Source: Bacteriovoracaceae bacterium | GTDB taxonomy: Bacteria > Bdellovibrionota > Bacteriovoracia > Bacteriovoracales > Bacteriovoracaceae | Direction of reading: 5' to 3' | Length of the DNA: 64,000 bases | Assembly (NCBI GenBank): GCA_947450475.1 | Contig: CANFVK010000006.1 | Coordinates: forward strand, 1-64,000 | Position numbers and translations under genes: made by a program | Notes under the pieces: generated by a model | Seen by the model: the letters and a program-made list of their open reading frames with translations, nothing else | What the model was told of the DNA's origin: nothing | Databases searched by the model: none | Shown here: positions 43,598 through 51,296 of the stretch, one piece after another | Position numbering within the stretch: position 1 is the stretch's first letter | Layout: every line of letters begins with the position of its first letter

Positions 43598-45094
43598 TTA
43601 TCCGTTTACGTAATCTCTGGCGGTTATTTCATACTTTTCAATTTTTCTAAGGAGCGTCTTTTTGGGAATATTTGCTTTAAGTGCCGTTTGGTTAATTTTT
43701 CCACGATTTTGTTTTAGGGCCCAGACAATAAATTCTTTTTCAAATAAATCTTTTGCTACCTGAAAGTCCATAACCATCTCCTTGGAGTTGAGTACATGAT
43801 TGAAAGAAAATCCATCAACGGGTCTAACCATATCATCGCTTTTCATGTCGAAAATGGAATCGTTAATGCCTTCAACATCTATCACGAGATCAGCATTTTC
43901 TTCAGGTTCAGGTACTTTTGTTGGAGATGTTTGACGCAAATTTGAAGGCAGAGAAGGTGCATAAATGATATCAGAAGATTCAATAATAAAAGCATGCTCG
44001 ATAACATTTCGAAGTTCACGAATGTTTCCAGGCCAAGAAAAATTCACCAAAAGACTTTTAGCTTCATCACTCACACCTTTTATATTTAAACCGTGATGAT
44101 TGTTAAAGTATTTAACGTAATAATCTACCAGGTGAGGAATATCACTTTTTCGCTCGCGCAGTGGAGGGAGATATACTGGTAAAACATTTAAGCGATAGAA
44201 TAAATCCTCTCTAAAAGTTCCATCTTTAATCATTTGCTCAAAGGGCTTATGAGAAGCTGCTATAACTCGCACATCGACTTCGATTTCTCGATTGGAGCCG
44301 ATAGGGGTAAACTTCTTTTCTTGTAAGACTCTTAAGAGTTTAACTTGCATTGAGGGTGTAACATCGCCAATTTCATCCAGAAAAAGCGTACCCCCACTCG
44401 CATATTGAAATTTACCTAACTTGCGCTCAGATGCTCCGGTAAATGCTCCCTTTTCATGACCAAAAAGCTCCGATTCAATTAAGTTCTCAGGGACTGCGGC
44501 CAAGTTGATTGTTACAAACTTAGAATCTTTTCTCGGCCCATTGTAATGTATTGCACGTGCCACCAATTCTTTTCCGGTACCAGATTCTCCCCGAATTAAA
44601 ACTGGAGTATTAACTTTGGCAAGTTTATCGATTACGCTGAAAACTTTTTGCATGACATGGGATTCACCGACAAACTGCTCATCGCCACCAATTGACAAAC
44701 GAGGAGAAGAGAATGCAGATGTTTCCACAAGGGATCTAGCCTTTAGCGATCTTTTTATCAACGCAACTAAATTTTCAGATGAGATGGGTTTTTCTAAGTA
44801 ATTATAGGCTCCTTCTTTGACGACTTTCACAGCATCGGAGACATTGGAAAAAGCAGTTAAGATAATGACGATAACTGAAGGATCAACTTTTTTAATTTCT
44901 GTCAGGGCAGAGATACCATCCATCTCTGGCATATTGACGTCCATTACCACTAAGTCATATTTGTCTTTATAAACAGCATGTAGTGCTTCTTTTCCATTGT
45001 TGGCCACATCGACTACGAAGCTGTGATAAACAAGTGCTTCTTTGACTGAGTTTTGTAAAACTTTGTCGTCATCAACAACCAACACTTTATGCAT
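43598..45094 (-). CDS. NtrC-family sigma-54-dependent response regulator
   Basis: A 498-residue regulator: receiver domain (1-120) with phosphoacceptor Asp52 in VMDVNMPEMDG and Lys in LEKPIS; AAA+ domain (about 145-385) with Walker A GESGTGKELVA, the sigma-54 contact loop GAFTGA and Walker B FLDEIGDV; and a C-terminal Fis-type helix-turn-helix (INQTALKANIPKKTLLRKIEKY). I start at ATG 45094, five bases after GGGAG, rather than GTG 45100, which would overlap the binding site. It follows a CHASE2 kinase by 34 bases and precedes lspA by 3, so it probably forms the kinase's partner. Confidence 0.92.
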   Translation of the reverse strand: MHKVLVVDDDKVLQNSVKEALVYHSFVVDVANNGKEALHAVYKDKYDLVVMDVNMPEMDGISALTEIKKVDPSVIVIILTAFSNVSDAVKVVKEGAYNYLEKPISSENLVALIKRSLKARSLVETSAFSSPRLSIGGDEQFVGESHVMQKVFSVIDKLAKVNTPVLIRGESGTGKELVARAIHYNGPRKDSKFVTINLAAVPENLIESELFGHEKGAFTGASERKLGKFQYASGGTLFLDEIGDVTPSMQVKLLRVLQEKKFTPIGSNREIEVDVRVIAASHKPFEQMIKDGTFREDLFYRLNVLPVYLPPLRERKSDIPHLVDYYVKYFNNHHGLNIKGVSDEAKSLLVNFSWPGNIRELRNVIEHAFIIESSDIIYAPSLPSNLRQTSPTKVPEPEENADLVIDVEGINDSIFDMKSDDMVRPVDGFSFNHVLNSKEMVMDFQVAKDLFEKEFIVWALKQNRGKINQTALKANIPKKTLLRKIEKYEITARDYVNG

Positions 45095-45128
45095 ATACAC
45101 TCCCGCAAATATTTCTTAAAACATACTA

Positions 45129-47003
45129 CTATTGATTTACTAATTTAACTAAGAATTTTGTTTCAACGCCAACAGTTGAAGTGACTGTAATAGTGCCACC
45201 GTGGAGTTCAACAAAATATTTAACTAAATAAAGGCCAAGGCCAGTCCCTTTTATGGTGTGATTGGCATCATTTTTTATCCGATAAAACTTCTCAAAAATA
45301 TTGTCTAATTCATCTTTGGGAATTCCCGCCCCCCTGTCCAAAATTTCTAAATAAACCCAATTTTGATCATCCCAGCTTTTAATTTCGACAACAGAATTAG
45401 CGGGAGAATATTTTATGGCGTTTTCAACAATGTTTGAGATAACTCGACTAATCAGAGTTCCGTCTATTTGTATTGGATAAAGAGGAGCAAGTTCTTTTTT
45501 GAGTGAAATATGTTTTTGGCCAGCACTGTAGTCCAATTCCTTGATTACAGCTTCAACAATCGCGTTTATATCTCGAGAGGATTTATTTAAACCGAAATTA
45601 CTAGATTCTATTTTTGTTAAATCTAAAATACTTGATATAAACTTATTTAACTCTTTTGTAGAATCTAAAATAAGTTGTGACTTTTCTCTGACTTCAGGAC
45701 TTCCTTGGTTTTGGTGATACAAATTATCGGCCACCCCTGCAATTTTAGCCACAGGAGTTTTCAAGTCGTGGCTCATAAGCGATAAAAAGTTTTGCTTAAG
45801 CTTTTCAACTTTTTTGAATATTTTAGCTTCTTCTTGAATCGCATAGCGGCGTTGATATTCTCCGATGGCACGGAAAGGAATCCATATATAATAAACCACA
45901 AACACGGTTACAACCAAGTGTGCGGTGTAGAGCCAAAACCCCATAAAGACAAAAAGCAAATAAGAAATAAGCAAAATTGAGACAAGAACAAGGATGGTTA
46001 TAATTAATCCGTCTTTGGGGCGAAGTCTTGATATCAAAAGTGAAAGGACAATTCCCAAAATAAAGGCAAGTATATTAGAAAAAACTCTTGGAATCATTTT
46101 AATAGTTTTGTTTTGAATAAAGGAATCTATGATATTGGCATGTATTAACATTTTTGGTGCTTTGTATTCTTCTTGGTTGAAGGGAGTCAAAAAATAATTA
46201 TCTTTTTGTGAAATGTAATTAGGTCCGATCAGGACGATTTTATCTTTGAACAAATCAGGCGAAAAGTTACCAACCAAAACTCGATGATATGGAATCATTT
46301 TATATTTAAATTCGCTATACACCGGAGAACTGGAATACCTAAATAGGACAAAGTTTGCATCCGCTTCATCATTATAATAGGCACCTAAAACATCCGCAGC
46401 ACTAACGGTGTTGCGCCCTTTCATGTGACGATATTTATTGGCCGTCCAAAGTTGAAGTGATTCCTCTCCCGATACATTAAAAATCGCCCGACGAACAACG
46501 TCGTCTTTGGAAAATGTATTGTTATCGATATTGATTTGTGCGAGAGAAAATGAAAAATCTCGCAATTCCTCAGGTGGCAAAATCTCTCCTTCGACTTCAT
46601 CAATTTCTGTTGCAAATCCAACCTGTCCACCGAGTGCTTCAAATTGTTTGAGCCTGGCCCTAAACTCTAAAAAGTTTTTTTGGTTTTCAATTGTTGGACC
46701 TGGCATTTTAGCAAAAATATCGACGATTCGGGGATGAGAACTTAAAAGTTTCTCTAAAAAACGAGCGTGTGTTGCGTAGGTGTAGGGATATGTTTCTCCC
46801 AGGTAATCATCACTTTCTTCATCCATCGTAACAATTACAATTTCTCGTGATGGTTTTATGCCAATATCTGTTCTAATTTTTAAGTCATAAAAAATGGACT
46901 CGAGTGAAGCTAGCGGGTATTGGAAAAGAATTGTTATGAAAATAAGTGTAAAAAAAAGTGGATAATAATTTGAGATATCAAGTTTTAATTTTTTTAGCTT
47001 CAT
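45129..47003 (-). CDS. CHASE2-domain sensor histidine kinase
   Basis: A 624-residue membrane kinase. A first helix (about 14-33) is followed by a large extracytoplasmic CHASE2 domain (about 40-305) with VDIFAKMPGP and KDKIVLIGPNYISQKDNYFLTPF. Three more helices follow (305-375), then a HisKA domain with His412 in SHDLKTPVAKIAG, and an ATPase domain with N box NIVENAIKYSP, G1 DRGAGIP and GTGLGLYLVKYFV. It senses an unknown envelope signal and probably phosphorylates the adjacent NtrC-type regulator. Its start overlaps the upstream M48-like gene by four bases. Confidence 0.9.
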   Translation of the reverse strand: MKLKKLKLDISNYYPLFFTLIFITILFQYPLASLESIFYDLKIRTDIGIKPSREIVIVTMDEESDDYLGETYPYTYATHARFLEKLLSSHPRIVDIFAKMPGPTIENQKNFLEFRARLKQFEALGGQVGFATEIDEVEGEILPPEELRDFSFSLAQINIDNNTFSKDDVVRRAIFNVSGEESLQLWTANKYRHMKGRNTVSAADVLGAYYNDEADANFVLFRYSSSPVYSEFKYKMIPYHRVLVGNFSPDLFKDKIVLIGPNYISQKDNYFLTPFNQEEYKAPKMLIHANIIDSFIQNKTIKMIPRVFSNILAFILGIVLSLLISRLRPKDGLIITILVLVSILLISYLLFVFMGFWLYTAHLVVTVFVVYYIWIPFRAIGEYQRRYAIQEEAKIFKKVEKLKQNFLSLMSHDLKTPVAKIAGVADNLYHQNQGSPEVREKSQLILDSTKELNKFISSILDLTKIESSNFGLNKSSRDINAIVEAVIKELDYSAGQKHISLKKELAPLYPIQIDGTLISRVISNIVENAIKYSPANSVVEIKSWDDQNWVYLEILDRGAGIPKDELDNIFEKFYRIKNDANHTIKGTGLGLYLVKYFVELHGGTITVTSTVGVETKFLVKLVNQ

Positions 47004-47764
47004 TTAAGGGCTTTAACTCGTGCGGTAACACTAACGCTATTTATTAACAATTTACTGAAAACATCTTCGGTTTGATTTTTTACATGAACCAAATCATTTA
47101 AAAGCAAGCTTCCAATACTCAACTCTTGAATTGAAGGTAGTTGAGCAATTTTAAAAAGTGCTGAGACATAGTCATTTCTTAATCCGTCATGCTTTCCAAC
47201 AATCTTGTCAAAGTCAAAAACATCATTTGGTTTTTCATAAATTTTGGATTTTAACGAATAGGCTGGGTAAAGAAAAACATCCAGAATTTTAACACTGGCC
47301 TTATTTGCCAAAATATTTTGTAAAATATAAATAGGTGAATAGAGTATAAAAAATAGCAAGCTAGCAAAAGATCTCTGCTGAGCTTCTTTGCTTTTTATCT
47401 TAAGAAGTGAAGCGTAAATGAGACTATTGAGCTCATTTCTTGTCAGCGATTGATAGAGATTTTTTCCAATGATAAGTGTTGGCTTACCAAATTGCGAATT
47501 CACATAATATAAGTTGTTTACATAAACGCTGGTCCAATAAACTTTCACTTCAGCTATGCCGATGTGAGTGCAAAAATTCTTTACCTGATTTATTAAAAGC
47601 TCATCATCTGTAACGTAGCGAGCTTTGGCGAAAATCAAAATTATTTTTTCGCCCCAAAGTGAAATAAACAAACAAATAAAAAAACCTACGCTTAATCCAA
47701 TCCACAAACCACTACTTAAATCAAACAAGATTCCCAGCAGCCCCAGCGATATAAAGAAAACCAA
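47000..47764 (-). CDS. Membrane protein with degenerate M48 peptidase domain
   Basis: A protein of 254 residues from TTG 47764, with two N-terminal membrane helices (about 1-40) and a region aligning with HtpX-type M48 peptidases: GIAEVKVYWTSVYVNNLYYV, PTLIIGKNLYQSLTRNEL, then SLIYASLLKIKS where active M48 enzymes have LAHELSHIKN. The two His and the Glu are replaced by Ala118, Ser119 and Lys122, so it cannot bind zinc that way. An in-frame ATT at 47797, six bases after AGGAG, may be the real start and would give MYRNRYLVILIL. It overlaps the histidine kinase gene by four bases and heads that operon. Confidence 0.75.
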   Translation of the reverse strand: MVFFISLGLLGILFDLSSGLWIGLSVGFFICLFISLWGEKIILIFAKARYVTDDELLINQVKNFCTHIGIAEVKVYWTSVYVNNLYYVNSQFGKPTLIIGKNLYQSLTRNELNSLIYASLLKIKSKEAQQRSFASLLFFILYSPIYILQNILANKASVKILDVFLYPAYSLKSKIYEKPNDVFDFDKIVGKHDGLRNDYVSALFKIAQLPSIQELSIGSLLLNDLVHVKNQTEDVFSKLLINSVSVTARVKALK

Positions 47765-47852
47765 AATTAATATAACAAGATACCTGTTGCGATAAATAAA
47801 ATGCTCCTAAATATGGTTGCAGAGAATGTCATTATTACACTGATCCTCATAA

Positions 47853-47858
47853 ATTATA
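47853..47858 (-). promoter_or_regulatory. -10 box for the M48-like/kinase/lspA operon
   Basis: Perfect TATAAT on the minus strand, about 55 bases before the likely start codon of the M48-like gene. No good -35 hexamer is visible at 16-18 bases. It overlaps the -35 box of the divergent promoter at 47857, so the two promoters may compete. Confidence 0.35.
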
Positions 47859-47885
47859 GACAATAATCCGTCCCAGAGCTATAAG
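47857..47885 (+). promoter_or_regulatory. Promoter of the endonuclease-IV-like gene
   Basis: TAGACA (5/6) and TATAAG (5/6) with exactly 17 bases between. Transcription would start near 47892, leaving a leader of about 140 bases before ATG 48034 that contains a large hairpin. Confidence 0.6.
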
Positions 47886-47908
47886 GCATAAGAGTGTTTT
47901 TCATCGGA

Positions 47909-47982
47909 CCAGCAAAAAAAGACCTCGCCGTAACCGCCCGACATTAAAGGGGTTTTCGCGGTGTGGCTCTCGTCTTTTCTGG
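47909..47982 (+). ncRNA. Structured 5' leader element (hairpin, possible regulator)
   Basis: A GC-richer patch in an AT-rich gap folds as a long interrupted hairpin on the plus strand: CCAG/CTGG (47909-47912 with 47979-47982), AAAAGAC/GTCTTTT (47917-47923 with 47972-47978), GCC/GGC (47927-47929 with 47965-47967) and ACCGC/GCGGT (47933-47937 with 47958-47962) closing a 20-base loop. An outer AAGAGT (47890) can also pair with ACTCTT (48008), ending 20 bases before the ATG. It may be a riboswitch-like leader or a small RNA on either strand. I do not match it to a known family. Confidence 0.35.
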
Positions 47983-48033
47983 AACTGTGATAACAATGGG
48001 GTGTTTTACTCTTTTTAAACCAGGGAGCTATAT

Positions 48034-48870
48034 ATGAAATTTGAGCGTCTACTTTTTGGTACGGCAGGTGTGCCGAACTCAACTCCGAAGAAAAATAATC
48101 CCATAGATGGAGTAAAGCAAGTTCATGCGCTTGGTTTAGATTGTATGCAATTAGAATTTGCCCACGGCGTTCGAATGAAAGAGGAAGTGTCTTCTGGTCT
48201 TCGTAAAGCTTCTTATGAATTAGGTATTCCTCTTACCTCACATGGCCCTTATTACATTAATCTAAATGCACGAGAACAAGATAAAATTGATTCATCTGTC
48301 GAGAGAATTATACAGACTGCAAAAATTTCTGATTTGTGTGGAGCAGAGTCTATGACTTTCCACGCAGCTTTCTATATGAAAGATAATCCTTATGATGTTT
48401 TTGATCTAGTTCAAAAATCATTAAGTGTGATAGAAGAGCGATTAAACAGACTCGATATTCAAATTGAGCTTAGACCGGAGCTAACTGGTAAAACTTCTCA
48501 ATTCGGTTCACTTGAAGAACTAATCGACCTAACCAAGTCAGTCTCTTCTTGCAGTCCCTGCATGGACTTTTCTCACTTATTTGCTCGCACTAACGAATAT
48601 AATACATACGAAGAATTCTGCACTGTTCTTTCTAGGCTTAAAGAAGAACTAGATCCAAACGCTCTTCAAAATATGCATATTCATATTTCAGGAATCAGTG
48701 CCAACTCAAAAGGTGATTTGAAACATTTAAACTTAGAAGATTCTAATTTTAACTGGCGTGAATTATTAAGAGCTCTTAAAACTTTTGATTGTCGTGGTTA
48801 TGTTATTTGCAACAGCCCAAACCTAGAAAAAGATGCAAAAATGATGAAGGATTTTTACGCTACTTTATAA
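48034..48870 (+). CDS. Endonuclease-IV-like TIM-barrel protein with altered metal site
   Basis: A 278-residue xylose-isomerase/Nfo-type barrel resembling AP endonuclease family 2. Metal-ligand positions are visible: His70 (SHGPYYINL), His110 (TFHAAF), Glu145 (IELRPEL), Asp178 and His181 (MDFSHL), His215/217 (MHIHISG), and Asp228...His231 (KGDLKHL). The last ligand, Glu in the usual CESPNLE strand, is Asn260 here (VICNSPNLEKDA). It may still bind two metals or act on another substrate than abasic DNA. GGGAG precedes ATG 48034 and a structured leader lies upstream. Sugar-phosphate isomerase activity is an alternative. Confidence 0.72.
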   Translation: MKFERLLFGTAGVPNSTPKKNNPIDGVKQVHALGLDCMQLEFAHGVRMKEEVSSGLRKASYELGIPLTSHGPYYINLNAREQDKIDSSVERIIQTAKISDLCGAESMTFHAAFYMKDNPYDVFDLVQKSLSVIEERLNRLDIQIELRPELTGKTSQFGSLEELIDLTKSVSSCSPCMDFSHLFARTNEYNTYEEFCTVLSRLKEELDPNALQNMHIHISGISANSKGDLKHLNLEDSNFNWRELLRALKTFDCRGYVICNSPNLEKDAKMMKDFYATL

Positions 48871-48923
48871 TGTTAAATAATTTTTAATTTCTACTTGATA
48901 TTGTTGCGGTCAAAAGTATGGCT

Positions 48924-49421
48924 TTAGGCTGCAACAATTTTAAATAATTCTGCTTCTTTCTTTTCAAAATAATTTCTTATCCATTTCACGTGCTCAATTG
49001 AACTATCTAGAGGCAGAAATACCCACTTAAGCATTTTTTCATCTTTTACGATCGCTACATTTTGCACAACTCCACGGAGCTCCGAAAATATATCCAACAG
49101 GAAGTCATGATCGTTGGTGCTATTAAGAAAAACCAAATGGTTCGACTCAATAGCATTGAATATTGACCAATTAGATGGAAAATCCAAAGTATTGGTGCCC
49201 ATTTCAAGTCGGTAGCATCTGGTTGTAGGGTGAAGGATAAGGCCGAACTGCTCAAGCCCATTTTGCTCGATATAATCTATTAACGATAGATAATCAACTT
49301 CATTAAGCCTTTTTTCAAAATACTTATTAAGATCCACTAGTGCAGTTGCGGTCTCTTTTTCACTTTCTTCGACGTATGTTTCGTCAATTAATTTCGATAT
49401 CAATGTGTCTTCATTGCTCAT
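48924..49421 (-). CDS. Hypothetical cytoplasmic protein (165 aa)
   Basis: A 165-residue acidic protein without signal or membrane segment. It has an N-terminal helical part with many Glu (LISKLIDETYVEESEKETATAL) and a mixed alpha/beta C-terminal part (FGLILHPTTRCYRLEMG, LRGVVQNVAIVKDEKMLKWVFLP). No family recognised. It shares strand with the PilZ-like gene upstream (37 bases apart) and is convergent with the endonuclease-IV-like gene, whose end is 53 bases away. Confidence 0.65.
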   Translation of the reverse strand: MSNEDTLISKLIDETYVEESEKETATALVDLNKYFEKRLNEVDYLSLIDYIEQNGLEQFGLILHPTTRCYRLEMGTNTLDFPSNWSIFNAIESNHLVFLNSTNDHDFLLDIFSELRGVVQNVAIVKDEKMLKWVFLPLDSSIEHVKWIRNYFEKKEAELFKIVAA

Positions 49422-49458
49422 AATTAATTATCGGAAAACAATTAGCGGAATTTAAAAA

Positions 49459-50184
49459 TTAGGCGACATAACCGCGCTGTAGGCAAACTTTGTACAGTTT
49501 TGACCAAGACGCTCGGCCTTCAGATGGTTTATCAAAAACTAGGCCAACCCCTTGATCGTATAAACTCACAACCCTTGCTCGTTGATGGAAATGAACACCC
49601 TCATAATGGGCATCAAGGTATAACCACTTACGCGATCCCAGTTTGAAATCAGGAATATCCTTAAGATAAATAAAACAGCTTTCTTCGTCGATATTGGTAA
49701 TGTAAACGCGATAGCTTTTGTTAGTCTTTTCGTTTTTATCAGAATCATTTACAAGGGCTTCAATTTTAAATCGTGACTCTTTTTCAAGATCATTTGAAGT
49801 GAATTTAGGGTTAAAACATGCTAGACCTAGCTCAATTTCCCATGTGACATAAAAATAAAAAGCGAATACTAAGTAGATAAAATTTAAGACGAGTGTCAGC
49901 TTATTAAAGCTATCTGAAAGCAAGATAAAGTTTTTCCCAACAATTAGACTCAGACAAAAAACCAGTGCCCAATCTGAATACTTTTTTATTTTAACGACGG
50001 TGTAAAAAGCGACCGAGGTAGAAATTAAAATGAAATAATTATTTTTTATAAAGGAGCTAAATTCCTGAGGTGAAAATATGGTTTGACCTGACGACAACGC
50101 GGCAATCGCTTGAAGGTAAACTAAAGACAAAATTAGAAATATAATTAAGTTTCGATGAGTATAGTTTCTTTTTAGGATTTTCAT
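49459..50184 (-). CDS. Membrane protein with PilZ-like C-terminal domain
   Basis: A 241-residue protein with four hydrophobic segments (about 13-33, 47-63, 70-87, 95-115) and a C-terminal soluble domain (about 133-241). That domain has the beta-strand pattern of PilZ: YRVYITNIDEESCFIYL (compare NISxxGCFI) and RARVVSLYDQGVGLVFDKP. The RxxxR motif that binds cyclic-di-GMP is not seen before it, so nucleotide binding is doubtful. It is divergent to a small ferredoxin gene, with only 42 bases between. Function unknown. Confidence 0.6.
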   Translation of the reverse strand: MKILKRNYTHRNLIIFLILSLVYLQAIAALSSGQTIFSPQEFSSFIKNNYFILISTSVAFYTVVKIKKYSDWALVFCLSLIVGKNFILLSDSFNKLTLVLNFIYLVFAFYFYVTWEIELGLACFNPKFTSNDLEKESRFKIEALVNDSDKNEKTNKSYRVYITNIDEESCFIYLKDIPDFKLGSRKWLYLDAHYEGVHFHQRARVVSLYDQGVGLVFDKPSEGRASWSKLYKVCLQRGYVA

Positions 50185-50226
50185 GCCTATGTACTAAAAT
50201 GTGGTTTTGTTGATAATATATTAGTC

Positions 50227-50433
50227 ATGATACCATACTTAGAAATAAACTCACTGTGTATTTCTTGCGATAATTGCAGATTGATTTGTCCGGAAAATGC
50301 CATTCTTAATTACGCAAAAGAATACGTGATTGCAACATCCGCTTGTACGCTATGTAATGCCTGCATCGAGGTTTGCCCAACTGATTGCATTAAGCTCATT
50401 TCTGATTCTACTCCAAAGAAAAAACTATCCTAA
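50227..50433 (+). CDS. Small 2x[4Fe-4S] ferredoxin
   Basis: A 68-residue ferredoxin: CISCDNCRLICPENAIL and CTLCNACIEVCPTDCIKL carry two CxxCxxCxxxCP motifs, fitting clostridial-type 2x[4Fe-4S] proteins with a short basic tail KKKLS. There is no ribosome binding site before ATG 50227, and a -10-like GATAAT ends about 9 bases upstream, so the mRNA may be leaderless. It overlaps the end of the convergent murU by four bases. Its redox partner is not known; another ferredoxin is at 41951. Confidence 0.85.
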   Translation: MIPYLEINSLCISCDNCRLICPENAILNYAKEYVIATSACTLCNACIEVCPTDCIKLISDSTPKKKLS

Positions 50434-51296
50434 ACAGGCTGCAATATATTTTTATATACCATAGAGTTAGGAGAAAAGTTACCCTGGTTATCAAGGTTGA
50501 TCGACCTCATAGAAGAGTTTAAAAAATTAGTATGTACTTCGTCTTCTCCGCTCCATTTATTTAAGAACAAATTCATTAAGCAAGAGAGATTTTCCGGTGT
50601 TTTGAGCTTTAATATATTATTGAAATAGATTTCAGCTGTTCCAAAGTCCCAATATTCAAATTTATCTAGATGAATAAGCTCCACAACTTCTTTGTTATAA
50701 TTAACTACCGTTTCGAAAAAGCGTGATATCCCAGGGACCGGCTTCAATCCGTCTAACTTAAGAATTCCCAATCCCGAGTAAGTAAAATAATCACGATCTT
50801 TTTGAATATTTTTTTTTATTTCAATTAGCTTTTTGTTGCTTGCTACTGTTTCGTTGTAGTGGCTACTCGCTTCGACCTTTATTGTAAAAAGCGAAGCTCT
50901 CGCTCCTTCAATTGCCTCAATACCTTCTTTCCACTTAGTATCATTGAAAAAAAGAAACTGGTCTCCATTAACCATCAACAAGTTTCCCTTGTAGTTGATT
51001 TCAGGTCGAATTGCCAAATTATGAATGGCGCCACCGGAGTCCAGCAAGGGATTTTCATGTAGCAAAACAACATCTCTTGAAAAACTTGATTGCCTCACAA
51101 AATTTTCAATTTCTTTATGAAGAAAATGAGTGTTAATGTAAATTTTCTCAATGCCCATTTCTTGGCAATATCGAACCTGAAGCTCAAGCAATGATTTGGT
51201 AAAAATTGGCCACAACACTTTTGGCAACAATTTGCCAATCTCGCCCATTCTCGTTCCCATACCAGCGCTTAGAATTAGGGCATAATCAATTGGCAT
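50430..51296 (-). CDS. murU: N-acetylmuramate 1-phosphate uridylyltransferase (MurU-like)
   Basis: Nucleotidyltransferase of 288 residues. The N-terminal motif ALILSAGMGTRMGEIGKLLPKVLWPI is the NTP-binding loop, and MVNGDQFLF holds a metal-binding Asp. In context (after amgK) it would convert MurNAc-1-phosphate to UDP-MurNAc in peptidoglycan recycling, as in Pseudomonas. I start at ATG 51296 because it gives the family start MPIDYALILSAG; ATG 51341 would add 15 residues and overlap amgK by 56 bases. The overlap is then 11 bases. Another sugar-1-phosphate substrate is possible. Confidence 0.78.
   Translation of the reverse strand: MPIDYALILSAGMGTRMGEIGKLLPKVLWPIFTKSLLELQVRYCQEMGIEKIYINTHFLHKEIENFVRQSSFSRDVVLLHENPLLDSGGAIHNLAIRPEINYKGNLLMVNGDQFLFFNDTKWKEGIEAIEGARASLFTIKVEASSHYNETVASNKKLIEIKKNIQKDRDYFTYSGLGILKLDGLKPVPGISRFFETVVNYNKEVVELIHLDKFEYWDFGTAEIYFNNILKLKTPENLSCLMNLFLNKWSGEDEVHTNFLNSSMRSINLDNQGNFSPNSMVYKNILQPV

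Noticed and set aside
47879..48082. 67-residue frame on the minus strand over the leader and start of the Nfo-like gene
   Set aside because: It overlaps the Nfo-like start and the hairpin, has no binding site, and its sequence is not protein-like.
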